DNA of 64,000 bases from positions 124,001 through 188,000 of the forward strand of contig NZ_JADOUS010000004.1 of NCBI RefSeq assembly GCF_015752045.1, given 5' to 3'. The notes under the pieces are model-generated. The model saw only the letters and a list, made by a program, of their open reading frames with translations. It was not told the origin of the DNA and made no database searches. Positions 15,551-25,250 of this stretch are shown here, in pieces. Positions within the stretch are counted from its first letter, which is position 1. Each line of letters starts with the position of its first letter. The translations under genes and the position numbers were made by a program. This stretch comes from Arthrobacter_D sp015752045 (GTDB taxonomy: Bacteria > Actinomycetota > Actinomycetes > Actinomycetales > Micrococcaceae).

Positions 15551-16831
15551 CTATCGTGCGGTGCCCGCCGGGCTGGCCGCGGACCCGTCCGGCGTCGTCG
15601 TCCCGCTCCCCGCCCCCTCCGACGGCCACGCCATGAGGGCGGCGACGGTCCCGGCGAGGGCGAGTCCGGCGAGGACGAGGGCGGCCGCCGTCTGGCCCGC
15701 GGCCGCGCCCACCCAGCCGGCGACCGGGTAGGTGAGCATGAAGCAGGCGTGGGAGAGCGAGAACTGGGCGGTGAACAGATAGCTCCGGGTGCTGTCGGTG
15801 GCGACGCGGCGCAGCAGCCGTGACGAGGGGGTGCTGATCATCGACGTGCCGATGCCGAGCACGGTCCACAGTCCGAGCAGGATCGTCCACGAACTGCCCG
15901 TGAGGGGCACGCGGCTCTGCTCGGTCAGGGCGAGGGAGGCTGCCGCCGGCAGCCCCACCGTCAGGACCGTTGCACCGATGAGCATGAACGTCCGGTCGGG
16001 TGTCTGCTCCAGCACGCGGGGTGCGATGAACGCGACGAGCATGGACCCCGCCCCGTAGAACGCCAGGGCGATCGCGACGTCGGTGTTGGAGCCGCCGAAC
16101 AGGTCCCGCGCATAGACGACGGTGTTGACGAGCACGAGGGCAGTGGCGGCCGCGACGACGAGGTTCAGGGCCATGAGCCCGCGCAGGGTCGGCTCCCGCA
16201 GGAAGATCCGGGCGCCCAGGGTGGTGCGGTGCAGCAGGGAGCCCTGCCGGTGGGCGGGCGGGATCACCGGCAGCCGGGTCGCGAGGACCATCGCCGCGGA
16301 CACCAGGAAACCGAGCATCGTCCCCACGAACAGGTTGTGGAAGCTCATCACGGTCAGCAGGGCGGCGGCGAGCAGCGGGCTGACCAGGGACTCGAGGTCG
16401 TAGGCGAGCCGGGACAGGGACAGCGCCTTCGTGTAGTCCCTCTCCTCCGGCAGCACCACCGGGATGAGGGCCTGGAACGCCGGGGTGAAGGTCGCCGACG
16501 CGGACTGCAGGACGAAGACGAGCACGTAGATCTGCCACACCTGGTCGACGAACGGCAGGCTCAGGGCGATGGCCGCGCGCACCAGGTCCGCGCCGACGAG
16601 GACGGCCTTGCGGGGGAGGCGTTCGACCAGCGCTGCCATGACGGGTGCCACGAAGACGTACGCCACCATCTTGATCGTCAGCGCTGTGCCGAGGACGGCA
16701 CCCGCCTGCCCGCCGGCCAGGTCGAAGGCGAGCAGGCCCAGGGCCACGGTCAGCAGTCCCGTCCCCAGCAGGGCGACGACCTGGGCGGCGAAGAGCTTCC
16801 GGTACGCCGGGCGGCGCAGGACTGACAGCAT
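15551..16831 (-). CDS. MFS transporter (candidate metal exporter)
   Basis: A 426-residue major facilitator with about 12 transmembrane segments. The loop 2-3 block APVMAALVERLPRKAVLVGADLVRAA matches the MFS A-motif region. Residues PAFQALIPVVLPEERDYTKALSLSRLAYDLESLVSPL are typical of the enterobactin/NreB-like exporter branch. Because an ArsR protein with a CzrA-type site follows in the same direction, the substrate may be a divalent metal such as Ni or Co. That is inference, and a drug exporter remains possible. A TATAGT -10 box lies upstream at 16870-16875. Confidence 0.85.
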   Translation of the reverse strand: MLSVLRRPAYRKLFAAQVVALLGTGLLTVALGLLAFDLAGGQAGAVLGTALTIKMVAYVFVAPVMAALVERLPRKAVLVGADLVRAAIALSLPFVDQVWQIYVLVFVLQSASATFTPAFQALIPVVLPEERDYTKALSLSRLAYDLESLVSPLLAAALLTVMSFHNLFVGTMLGFLVSAAMVLATRLPVIPPAHRQGSLLHRTTLGARIFLREPTLRGLMALNLVVAAATALVLVNTVVYARDLFGGSNTDVAIALAFYGAGSMLVAFIAPRVLEQTPDRTFMLIGATVLTVGLPAAASLALTEQSRVPLTGSSWTILLGLWTVLGIGTSMISTPSSRLLRRVATDSTRSYLFTAQFSLSHACFMLTYPVAGWVGAAAGQTAAALVLAGLALAGTVAALMAWPSEGAGSGTTTPDGSAASPAGTAR

Positions 16832-16869
16832 GGCGGAGGGCCCGTCTCGAGCAGGAGCACGTCATCCCA

Positions 16870-16875
16870 CTATAG
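16870..16875 (-). promoter_or_regulatory. -10 box for the MFS-arsR unit
   Basis: TATAGT on the minus strand, about 39 bases before the MFS start codon. The adjacent GTGCGTACTGGTGCAC contains partly repeated GTGC elements that could be a repressor site. Confidence 0.4.
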
Positions 16876-16924
16876 GTGCACCAGTACGCACTCGTTTACC
16901 TACCCGTCCCGGACGCGGGTCCCT

Positions 16925-18541
16925 TCAACCGACGGCGAGCTCCCGACGGCGCATGAGACCCAGCGCCAGCGCGCCACCCACGGCGACGGCGGCGATCAGC
17001 CACCACAGGCCCTTCACGTCGACGCCGTCGCTCGTGACAATCGGCGCGACACCCATGGGTGACAGCCGGACCACCCAGTCGGGGAAGCCGAACAGCGGCC
17101 CGAACAGGCCGAGCACCATGCTGACCAGGACGAGGGCCCAACCGAGCGGGATGGTCAGCCGCGGTGCGACGACGAAGATCACCGCCGTGGTGGCGATGAA
17201 CACGGAGGCCGCTGCGATCTGCCCCGCACCGGTGATGGCCATATCACCCAGGAGCGCCCAGTCGCCGTCCCGCGAGGCGAGGCCCGCTGCTGCGCCCGCC
17301 AGGGCCGCCGCGATCACCACGAGGATGCCGATGAAGGCGACGACGATGAAGCTCGCGAGCCACCGGACGCGGTCGACCGGACCACTCAGCACCAGCTCTG
17401 CCGTGCCGTGCGTCTCCTCCTGGCGTGCCCGGCAGACCGTCTGGACCGCGCAGCACGCGGCGAGGATGCCCAGCATGGTGAAGAAGACGACGACCGTGGC
17501 CTGTTCCATGTCCGTGCCGCCGGCGATCGCACGGATGATCCGCTCCAGGGCGGGGTTGTCCGCCCCGATGTCGCGGATCACCGCCGCGAGGGTGGTCGCC
17601 AGGAGCCCCGTGACCATTCCTCCGAAGCCCCACCCGATGATCGAGGGTCGGGTCAGACGGGCGACGAGACCGGGTGGGGTCGAGAGCGTCGCGGGAGCAC
17701 CGGCTCTGCCGCGCTGCTCGGGCACGAAGCTCCCGCCGAGGTCGCGGACCGATTGCAGCGCGACCGCGACGCCGGCCAGTACCATCCCGAGTGCAGCACA
17801 CAGCACGATCGGCCCCACGTTGTCGTCGGCGAACGGCCGCGTCTGCTCGCCCCACCCGAACGGTGACAACCAGGTGAGCCACGAGCTCTCCATGCGCTGC
17901 AGGTCGTTGCTGGGCGTGCCGAGGGCGTTGCCGATGCCGGCTGTGAGGAACGAGAGCATCAGGGTCCAGACGGCGAGGGAGTTCGCGCCCGACGAGGTCC
18001 TCATGAGCTGGGCGGAGACGAGGCCCACACCGAGGAAGGTCAGGCCCACAGCGCCGGCACCGGCACCGGATACGAGTGAACCCCGGACCTCGAGCCCGGT
18101 GGCCGTCAGCGCCGCTGCGCTGAGCGCCGCGAGCACGACGTTGGCGAGGATGCCGTGGGTCAGCGTGGCCAGGAGCGGTGTCTGGCGGCCGGCCCGGGTG
18201 GCCGCCACCAGTTCCGCCCGGCCGATCTCCTCGTCGCCGCGCGTGTGCCGCACGGCGAGGAACGAGCTCATCATGCCCGCGAGGAGCGCCAGGAACGGGA
18301 AGATCAGGAAGAGCATGAAGGCGCCCTCCCCGGCTCCTGACGGCAGCCCGCGGAAGAGCAGGATCACGGGATTGGCCATGACCACGGCCAGGATCGAGGC
18401 GCGCGCCTCGTCGGTCCCGTACGCCTGCGCGACACTCACGTACGTCAGGTAGGCCAGCAGCGCGGTGCCCACCGTCCATAGCAGCAGCTGCACCCCGTCG
18501 CGCCGCAGTCGCTGGCCGAGGAGCGCCGGGAAGGTCGTCAT
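16925..18541 (-). CDS. ABC transporter permease (ABC-2 exporter type)
   Basis: A 538-residue polytopic permease with about 12 predicted membrane segments, which makes it a fused double-length ABC-2 permease. The start overlaps the stop of the ATPase gene by four bases (ATGA), so the two form one exporter. Similar pairs in actinobacteria are annotated as antibiotic or polyketide exporters; the substrate here is unknown. Confidence 0.85.
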   Translation of the reverse strand: MTTFPALLGQRLRRDGVQLLLWTVGTALLAYLTYVSVAQAYGTDEARASILAVVMANPVILLFRGLPSGAGEGAFMLFLIFPFLALLAGMMSSFLAVRHTRGDEEIGRAELVAATRAGRQTPLLATLTHGILANVVLAALSAAALTATGLEVRGSLVSGAGAGAVGLTFLGVGLVSAQLMRTSSGANSLAVWTLMLSFLTAGIGNALGTPSNDLQRMESSWLTWLSPFGWGEQTRPFADDNVGPIVLCAALGMVLAGVAVALQSVRDLGGSFVPEQRGRAGAPATLSTPPGLVARLTRPSIIGWGFGGMVTGLLATTLAAVIRDIGADNPALERIIRAIAGGTDMEQATVVVFFTMLGILAACCAVQTVCRARQEETHGTAELVLSGPVDRVRWLASFIVVAFIGILVVIAAALAGAAAGLASRDGDWALLGDMAITGAGQIAAASVFIATTAVIFVVAPRLTIPLGWALVLVSMVLGLFGPLFGFPDWVVRLSPMGVAPIVTSDGVDVKGLWWLIAAVAVGGALALGLMRRRELAVG

Positions 18542-19503
18542 CGCGTCGCGGCCTCGCGTCGCTCCCGGACCGTCCCGTCCTGGTCGGCCGCAGCGATGTC
18601 GTCGCCGTAGTGCCGGAGGAACATCTCCTCCAGGGAGGGGGGTTCGATGCGGAGACCCTCGACGCGCAGCGCGGTCAGCGCCGGCAGCACCGAGGAGACA
18701 CGGTCGCTGTCGACGGTGAACCTCGCCCTGCCGTGGTCGAAGCGCGCGTCGTGGGCGTCCGGGATGGACCCGAGGGGAGAGGCGTCCGTTGCTGCGAACG
18801 AGACCTCCGTACGCGTGAGGTGGCGTAGGTCGGTGAGGGTCCCGGACTCCACGACCTTCCCGGCGCGCACGATGCTGACGACGTCGCAGAGCTGCTCGAC
18901 CTCCGAGAGGATATGGCTCGAGAGCAGGACGGTGGCCCCGCCCTCCCGGACCCGGGCGATCTCGTGCTGGAACACCATCGCCATCAAGGGGTCGAGGCCG
19001 CTGGTCGGTTCGTCGAGGACGTAGAGCTCGGCGGGCACCGCGAAGGCTGCGATCAGTGCCAGCTTCTGGCGGTTGCCCTTGGAGTAGGCCCGGCCCTTCT
19101 TGTGCGGGTCGAAGAGGAAGGCCTCCATCAGCCGCTCCCGTTCGAGGAGGTATCCGCGGTCGTGGCGCCGGGCCCCGCGCAGGCGCGAGACGAAGTCGAT
19201 GGTCTCCCCGCCGGACAGGTTCGGCCAGACACTGACGTCGCCGGGGATGGACGCGATACGCCCGTGGAGGGCGGCGGCCTCGCGCCAGGGGTCGGTTCCG
19301 AAGACCTCGACGGTGCCCGACGTCGCGCGGGCCAGTCCGAGCAGCACGCGGATCGTGGTGGACTTCCCGGCGCCGTTGGGGCCGAGGAATCCGTGGATCT
19401 GGCCCTCTCCGACGTCAAGGTCCAGCCCGTCGAGTGCACGCACTCGGCCGTAGTGCTTGGCGAGGTTCCGGGCCGAAATGACGCTGGCCATGCAGGGGAG
19501 CAT
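18538..19503 (-). CDS. ABC transporter ATP-binding protein
   Basis: A 321-residue ATPase with Walker A GPNGAGKST, signature-like YSKGNRQKLALIAAF (SKGNRQ in place of LSGGQ, common in this export subfamily), Walker B LYVLDEPTSGLDP, and a C-terminal extension typical of CcmA/DrrA-type exporters. The start is ATG 19503 or ATG 19491 (MASVISARNLAKHYG). Neither has a clear ribosome site. The second fits the family's usual N-terminus. Confidence 0.88.
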   Translation of the reverse strand: MLPCMASVISARNLAKHYGRVRALDGLDLDVGEGQIHGFLGPNGAGKSTTIRVLLGLARATSGTVEVFGTDPWREAAALHGRIASIPGDVSVWPNLSGGETIDFVSRLRGARRHDRGYLLERERLMEAFLFDPHKKGRAYSKGNRQKLALIAAFAVPAELYVLDEPTSGLDPLMAMVFQHEIARVREGGATVLLSSHILSEVEQLCDVVSIVRAGKVVESGTLTDLRHLTRTEVSFAATDASPLGSIPDAHDARFDHGRARFTVDSDRVSSVLPALTALRVEGLRIEPPSLEEMFLRHYGDDIAAADQDGTVRERREAATR

Positions 19504-19552
19504 ACGCCCGCTTCAGAACCTTGTGAACAGTCCTCGGGCCCTGTCGACGGTT

Positions 19553-22150
19553 CTAGAGCAGCGTGCCCTGGGCGTCGTCGTCCGGTTGCGTGCTGCGTGC
19601 CTGACCGCCGGACGACGGCACCGCCGCAACGGGTCCACCCACCTCCGCCACGGCCGGGCGCGTCGCCTCGATGAGACCCACCAGGTTCGGACCGATGGCG
19701 TCGATCTGCTGGGCGAGGGAGACTCCCGAGCCGTCGCGCCGCCCGTGTTCGGTGGGCAGTGCGCGGGCCACGCCGTTGGCGGACGCGGCGCGCGCGGGGC
19801 CGTGGCCGGCCCAGGCCAGGGACAGGGACTCCTCGCCGCGGAGGAAGCGGTGTGCACGCACTCCGGCGGTGGCGCGGCCCTTGATCGGATACTCGGAGAG
19901 CTCGGTGACCTTCGCCGATCCCGCGGTCGTCCCGGGCAGCGCATCTCCCGCCGCGGCGACCGTCACCACCACGCCCTGCCCGTCACCGTGGGACACGCTC
20001 CCGAAGTGCAGGACGGCGTCGCCGGCGGCAAGCTTGATGCCCGCCATCCCACCGGCCGTCCGGCCCTGCGGCCGCACCACCGAGGCGGGGAACCGCAGGA
20101 GCTGGGCCAGGCGGGTGATGAAGACGAGGTCGTCGGCGTCGGACGCAGCCGCGATCCCCACCACCCTGTCCTTCGGCTTGAGCGAGATGACCTCCCAGTC
20201 GTCCCGGTTCAACGGGTAGTCGGGCTGTACGCGCTTCACCACGCCCTGCGCGGTGCCGAGGGCCACCACCGCGCCCAGCGGAGCCAGTCCCACGAGGCTC
20301 TCGCCGCGTTCGAGCGTGATGAACTCCGACGACGGCACGCCGCCGGCCAGGTTCGGGACGCCGGCCGTGGGTGGCAGGGCTGGCATGTCCATGACCTGGA
20401 GGCGGATCATCCGGCCCGCCGAGGTCACGGCCCCCACCTCGCCCCGCGCGGTGGAGGCGAGGACGGACCGGAAGGCGTCGTGCTTGATGCGCTGCCCGTC
20501 GCCGAAGGGCTGCCGGTCCGAGGTGCGGGCGAGCTGGCCGGACGCCGAGAGCAGGACCCAGCAGGGATCGTCCGCGATCTCGAGCGGCATCATCGCCTTC
20601 GCGCCCCTGGCGGAGGGCGCCGGCAGCGTGGAGCCCTTCAGCGGTGCGGCGGCCTCGGATTCGAGCAGCACGGTGCGCCGGGGTGTGGCGAACTGGTCCG
20701 ACAGCGCGGCGAGCTCGTCGGACACCAGGGTGCGGAGCCGTTCCTCCGATCCGAGGATGGCCTCGAGCTCCGCGATGTCGAGGCGGAGCTGCTCCTGCTC
20801 CTTCTCGAGCTCGATGCGCGAGTACTTGGTGAGCTGGCGCAGCCGCAGCTCGAGGATGTAGTTCGCCTGGATCTCGGTCAGGTCGTAGATGGCCATCAGC
20901 CGCTCCCGCGCGGCGGCGGACTCGTCCGAGGATCGGATGATCTGGATGACCTCGTCGATGTCGACGATCGCGACGAGCAGGCCCTCGACGAGGTGCAGGC
21001 GGTCGCGCTTGCGCTGCAGGCGGTAGGAGGTGCGGCGGCGGACCACGAGGATCCGGTGGGTGAGGTAGACCTGCAGCAGCTCCAGCAGTCCGAGCGTGCG
21101 CGGCTGCCCGTCGACGAGGGCCACATTGTTGATGCCGAAGGAATCCTCCATGGGCGTGAAGCGGTACAGCTGCGCGAGGACCGCGTTCGGGTTGAAGCCG
21201 TTCTTCAGCTCGATCACGAGGCGCAGGCCGTGCTTGCGGTCCGTGAGGTCGACGATGTCGGAGATGCCCTGCAGCTTCTTGGCGGTGACGGCATCCTTGA
21301 TCTTCTCGATCACCTTCTCCGGGCCCACGGTGTAGGGGAGCTCGGTGACCACGAGGCCGGTCCGGCGGGCCGAGAGCTGCTCCACCTTGACCGTGGCGCG
21401 GGTCTTGAAGGAGCCGCGTCCCGTCGCGTAGGCGTCCCGCACGCCGTCGAGCCCCACGATCTTCCCGCCGCTGGGGAGGTCAGGACCGGGCACGAAACGC
21501 ATCAGGTCCTCGAGCGAGGCCTCCGGGTGTGCGATGAGGTGGCGCGCGGCCGCGACGACCTCGCCGAGGTTGTGCGGCGGCATGTTGGTCGCCATGCCGA
21601 CGGCGATACCGCTGGCGCCGTTGACCAGCAGGTTCGGGAAGGCGGCGGGCAGCACCTCCGGCTGGGTGAGCTGGTTGTCGTAGTTCGGGACGAAGTCGAC
21701 GACGTCCTCGTCGAGGTGGTCGGTCATCGTCAGGGCGGGGGCGGCCAGGCGGGCCTCCGTGTACCGGGCGGCCGCCGGGCCGTCGTCGAGCGAGCCGAAG
21801 TTGCCGTGCCCGTCGATCAGCGGGAGGCGCAGGGAGAAGTCCTGGGCCATGCGCACCATCGCGTCGTAGATGGCGCTGTCCCCGTGCGGGTGGAGCTTGC
21901 CCATCACCTCGCCCACCACGCGGGCGGACTTCACATGGCCCCGGTCCGGGCGCAGGCCCATGTCGGTCATCATGTAGAGGATGCGCCGCTGGACGGGCTT
22001 CAGGCCGTCGCGGGCGTCGGGGAGGGCGCGGGAGTAGATCACGGAGTACGCGTACTCCAGGAAGGACTCCTCCATCTCGGTTTCGACATCGATGTCGATG
22101 ATCTTCTCGGTGAAATCCTCCGGCGGTGCGGAGTTCTGGCGCCTGGCCAT
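19553..22150 (-). CDS. parC: DNA topoisomerase IV subunit A
   Basis: An 865-residue breakage-reunion subunit. The catalytic tyrosine is Tyr130 in AARYTEARL. The quinolone region HPHGDSAIYDAM keeps Ser92 and Asp91/Tyr95, so no target-site resistance is suggested. A coiled-coil near bases 20730-20830 and the C-terminal beta-pinwheel blades follow. The partner B subunit is at the left end of the window, 18 kb away in the opposite orientation. The calls as ParC and ParE depend on each other. ATG 22150 is preceded by a weak ribosome site. Confidence 0.92.
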   Translation of the reverse strand: MARRQNSAPPEDFTEKIIDIDVETEMEESFLEYAYSVIYSRALPDARDGLKPVQRRILYMMTDMGLRPDRGHVKSARVVGEVMGKLHPHGDSAIYDAMVRMAQDFSLRLPLIDGHGNFGSLDDGPAAARYTEARLAAPALTMTDHLDEDVVDFVPNYDNQLTQPEVLPAAFPNLLVNGASGIAVGMATNMPPHNLGEVVAAARHLIAHPEASLEDLMRFVPGPDLPSGGKIVGLDGVRDAYATGRGSFKTRATVKVEQLSARRTGLVVTELPYTVGPEKVIEKIKDAVTAKKLQGISDIVDLTDRKHGLRLVIELKNGFNPNAVLAQLYRFTPMEDSFGINNVALVDGQPRTLGLLELLQVYLTHRILVVRRRTSYRLQRKRDRLHLVEGLLVAIVDIDEVIQIIRSSDESAAARERLMAIYDLTEIQANYILELRLRQLTKYSRIELEKEQEQLRLDIAELEAILGSEERLRTLVSDELAALSDQFATPRRTVLLESEAAAPLKGSTLPAPSARGAKAMMPLEIADDPCWVLLSASGQLARTSDRQPFGDGQRIKHDAFRSVLASTARGEVGAVTSAGRMIRLQVMDMPALPPTAGVPNLAGGVPSSEFITLERGESLVGLAPLGAVVALGTAQGVVKRVQPDYPLNRDDWEVISLKPKDRVVGIAAASDADDLVFITRLAQLLRFPASVVRPQGRTAGGMAGIKLAAGDAVLHFGSVSHGDGQGVVVTVAAAGDALPGTTAGSAKVTELSEYPIKGRATAGVRAHRFLRGEESLSLAWAGHGPARAASANGVARALPTEHGRRDGSGVSLAQQIDAIGPNLVGLIEATRPAVAEVGGPVAAVPSSGGQARSTQPDDDAQGTLL

Positions 22151-22262
22151 GTGCGTGGCGGTTCCTCAACAACTCAGGGGTGCAATTCGGGATGGTCGGA
22201 CGGCATCCGCGACCCGGGGACGGTTCCGACCGCGGTCCCAGCCAGGCCGAGGGGATGCCGAC

Positions 22263-22268
22263 TACCCT
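22263..22268 (+). promoter_or_regulatory. -10 element of a probable leaderless promoter
   Basis: TACCCT ends six bases before ATG 22275, with no Shine-Dalgarno sequence between. Confidence 0.5.
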
Positions 22269-22274
22269 GAGTCT

Positions 22275-25190
22275 ATGGTGGCAGACGGACAATACCCCGA
22301 ATACTGGGAGGCTGATGTCGTCCTGCGTGACGGCGGGACGGCCCACCTGCGGCCCATCTCACCCTCGGACTCCGACGCCGTCCAGGCGTTCCACGTCCGC
22401 CAGTCGCAGAACTCCATCTACCTGAGGTTCTTCACCTACAAGGCCAGGCTGAGCGCCAAGGAGCTCCGGCGCTTCACCGAGGTGGACCACCGCGACCGGG
22501 TCGCGTTCGTCATCACCCGGGGCGGGGACATCATCGGGATCGGCCGCTACGACCGGCTCGACGACCCGCTCGAGGCAGAGGTGGCCTTCAACGTCTCCGA
22601 CTACCACCAGGGGCGCGGCGTCGGCTCCATCCTGCTCGAGCACCTCGCCGCCGCCGCCCGCGAGAACGGCATCCGGCGGTTCTCCGCGGAGGTCCTGCCC
22701 GAGAACCGCAAGATGATCACGGTCTTCGCCGAGGCCGGCTACGAGGTGGAGCGGCACTTCGACGACGGCGTCGTGATGCTCAGCTTCGACATCGACCCCA
22801 CCCGGAAGTCCCAGGCGGTGATGGAGTCCCGTGAGCACCGCGCAGAGGCGAGGAGCATGGCGGAACTCCTGACGCCGTCGTCCGTGGCCGTGATCGGCGC
22901 CAGCCGCGAATGGGGGACCGTGGGCTACGCGCTGCTCGACCACCTGGTGGACGGCGGTTTCACCGGGCGGGTGTACGCGGTCAACCCCGAGGCCTTCGAG
23001 CTGCACGGCATGCTCTCCCACGCCTCCCTCGCCGAGGTCCCGGAACCCGTGGACCTCGCGGTCATCGCCGTGCCGCAGGACCAGGTGGAGGCCGTCGTCG
23101 ACGAGTGCGGCCGCGCCGGGGTCAAGGGCCTGCTCGTCGCCACCGCGGGCTACGGGGACGACGACGGCGACGGCCTCGCGCGCCAGCGCGCCCTCGTGCA
23201 CAAGGCCAGGGCGCAGGGCATGCGCGTGGTCGGGCCGGCGTCGCTCGGCCTCGTGAACACGGATCCCGCGATCCGGCTCAACGCCTCGATGGCGCCCGGA
23301 CTGCCGACGCGCGGGGCGCTGTCCCTCTTCAGCCAGTCCGCGGGCCTCGGCGTGCTCCTCTACGCCAGCGCGCACCGGCGCGGGCTCGGCGTCTCCTCGG
23401 TGATCTCCGCGGGGAACCGGGCCGACGTCTCGGGCAACGACGCCATGCAGTTCTGGGAGGACGACCCGACCACGCGCGCCGTCGGCCTGTACTTCGAATC
23501 GATCGGCAACCCCAGGAAGTTCTCCCGGATCGCCCGCCGCCTGGCCCGGTCGAAACCCGTCATCGTCGCGAAATCCGATGTCACCGGCCTGCAGCTCCCG
23601 CCGGGCCACGCCGTCCGCACCAGCCAGGCCCCGCCCGGCGCCCTCGACTCCATGCTCCGGCAGTCCGGCGTGATGAGGGTCGAGACGACCGAGCAGCTGA
23701 TGGACATCGCGCAGATCGTGGCGAGCCAGCCCCTGCCGCAGGGCCCGGGCGTGGCGGTGTTCAGCAATTCGTCCGCGCTCGGCAAGGTGGTGGCCGATGG
23801 CGTCGTGTCCCAGGGCATGACGGTCGCGCGGCTGGAGACCGGGCTGCAGCTCGACACGGGGCAGTCCGTCGCCCTGCCCGCCCTCGCCACGGCTGTGGCG
23901 GACGCGCTGTGCGACGACGCCGTCCACACGGCGATCGTCACCACGCTGCCCGCCCGGGGGCTCACCGCGGAGGCCCTGGCCGCGTGCCTGCAGCAGTGTG
24001 CCGAAGCGGCGGGCAAACCCGTCATCGCGTCCTTCACCGGCATCCTCGATGCGCGGGTCCAGCTCGACGGGCTCGTGGCCGCGCCGTCGTCCTCGGTGTC
24101 GTCGCCGGTGTCGTCGCCGGCGCCGGATGGCTCGGCCACCGCATCCACTGAGCCCGCTGAGCCCGCTGAGCTCGCAGTGCCCGCTGCATCCGCCACACCT
24201 CCCGACCCCGTACGGGTGCCCGCCGCCACGCCCGCCGCCACGCCCGCTGCCACTCCCGCCGGTGCCGCGGGGCGCCTCGGCGGCGCCGGGCAGCCCGCGG
24301 CGGAGACCGGCCGTGCACTGCCCCTGCAGCGTGGACTGCCCTGCTTCCCCAGCCCGGGAGCCGCCCTCGCGGCACTCGGCGCCGTCGTCCGGTACTCGCA
24401 CTGGCGCTCCCGCGACCACGGGGAGTTCGTCGACCCCGACGGTGTCGACGTCGATGCCGCGGCGCGGATCCTGGCGGACGTGCGGACCAGGGTGGCCGAC
24501 GTCGAACTGACGCGGCTCACCGCGGAGGAGAGCGCCGCGCTGATGGGCTGCTACGGCCTGCGCCTCCAGCCGTCCGCCCGCTTCTCCTCCGCCGACGAAG
24601 CGGTCGAGGAGGCGGGACGCCTGGGCTGGCCGGTCGCGCTGAAGACCATGGACGAACACCTGCGCCACCGCCTCGACCTCGGCGGGGTCCGGCTGAACAT
24701 CGACGACGCCCCGTCGCTGCGGCGCAACATCACCCTGATGGAGAAGGTCCTCGCGCCGTTCGGCAGCTTCGGCATGGAGGTGCAGGCCATGGCGCCCTCG
24801 GGCCAGGCATGCAGCCTCCGGGCCATCGAGGACCCGCTCATGGGCCCGGTGATCTCCTTCGGCCTGGCCGGCGATGCCGTCAACCTGCTCGACGACTGGG
24901 CTCACGCCGTCCCTCCCCTCAGCACGGGGGACATCGCGGACCTCGTGCGGGCGCCGCGCGCGTCCCGCAAGCTCTTCGGCTACCAGGGCCTGCCTCCCGC
25001 CGATACCGCGGCCCTCGAGGACCTCGTGGCGCGCGTGGCACTGCTGAAGGACAACCACCCGGAGATCGCGCGGCTCGAGTTCAACCCCGTGCTCGTCGCG
25101 GCGGCCGGGCTCACGGTGCTCAGCGCCGCGATCGACGTCGGCAATCCGCAGCGCCGCACCGACAGCGCACGGCGGGCGATGCGCGACTGA
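22275..25190 (+). CDS. GNAT / acyl-CoA-synthetase-like protein lysine acyltransferase (Pat/PatA type)
   Basis: A 971-residue protein with an N-terminal GNAT domain (about residues 10-170; HQGRGVGSILLEHLA acetyl-CoA loop), a CoA-binding Rossmann domain (SVAVIGASREWGTVGYALL), a succinyl-CoA-ligase-like domain, a Pro/Ala/Ser-rich linker (about bases 24080-24280), and a C-terminal ATP-grasp-like domain. This order matches actinobacterial PatA enzymes that acetylate acyl-CoA synthetases. The segment where ADP-forming acetyl-CoA synthetases carry the phospho-histidine motif SHTGAL reads TSQAPPGAL, so CoA-ligase activity is unlikely and the large domain is probably a sensor. ATG 22275 was chosen over the longer open frame from 22092 because of the leaderless -10 box. 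Confidence 0.88.
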   Translation: MVADGQYPEYWEADVVLRDGGTAHLRPISPSDSDAVQAFHVRQSQNSIYLRFFTYKARLSAKELRRFTEVDHRDRVAFVITRGGDIIGIGRYDRLDDPLEAEVAFNVSDYHQGRGVGSILLEHLAAAARENGIRRFSAEVLPENRKMITVFAEAGYEVERHFDDGVVMLSFDIDPTRKSQAVMESREHRAEARSMAELLTPSSVAVIGASREWGTVGYALLDHLVDGGFTGRVYAVNPEAFELHGMLSHASLAEVPEPVDLAVIAVPQDQVEAVVDECGRAGVKGLLVATAGYGDDDGDGLARQRALVHKARAQGMRVVGPASLGLVNTDPAIRLNASMAPGLPTRGALSLFSQSAGLGVLLYASAHRRGLGVSSVISAGNRADVSGNDAMQFWEDDPTTRAVGLYFESIGNPRKFSRIARRLARSKPVIVAKSDVTGLQLPPGHAVRTSQAPPGALDSMLRQSGVMRVETTEQLMDIAQIVASQPLPQGPGVAVFSNSSALGKVVADGVVSQGMTVARLETGLQLDTGQSVALPALATAVADALCDDAVHTAIVTTLPARGLTAEALAACLQQCAEAAGKPVIASFTGILDARVQLDGLVAAPSSSVSSPVSSPAPDGSATASTEPAEPAELAVPAASATPPDPVRVPAATPAATPAATPAGAAGRLGGAGQPAAETGRALPLQRGLPCFPSPGAALAALGAVVRYSHWRSRDHGEFVDPDGVDVDAAARILADVRTRVADVELTRLTAEESAALMGCYGLRLQPSARFSSADEAVEEAGRLGWPVALKTMDEHLRHRLDLGGVRLNIDDAPSLRRNITLMEKVLAPFGSFGMEVQAMAPSGQACSLRAIEDPLMGPVISFGLAGDAVNLLDDWAHAVPPLSTGDIADLVRAPRASRKLFGYQGLPPADTAALEDLVARVALLKDNHPEIARLEFNPVLVAAAGLTVLSAAIDVGNPQRRTDSARRAMRD

Positions 25191-25250
25191 CGGTACGCGC
25201 CTGCGCGGGTTGGTTAGGCAGGAGGCGGGCCGGTGGGGGAAACTGGAGGC

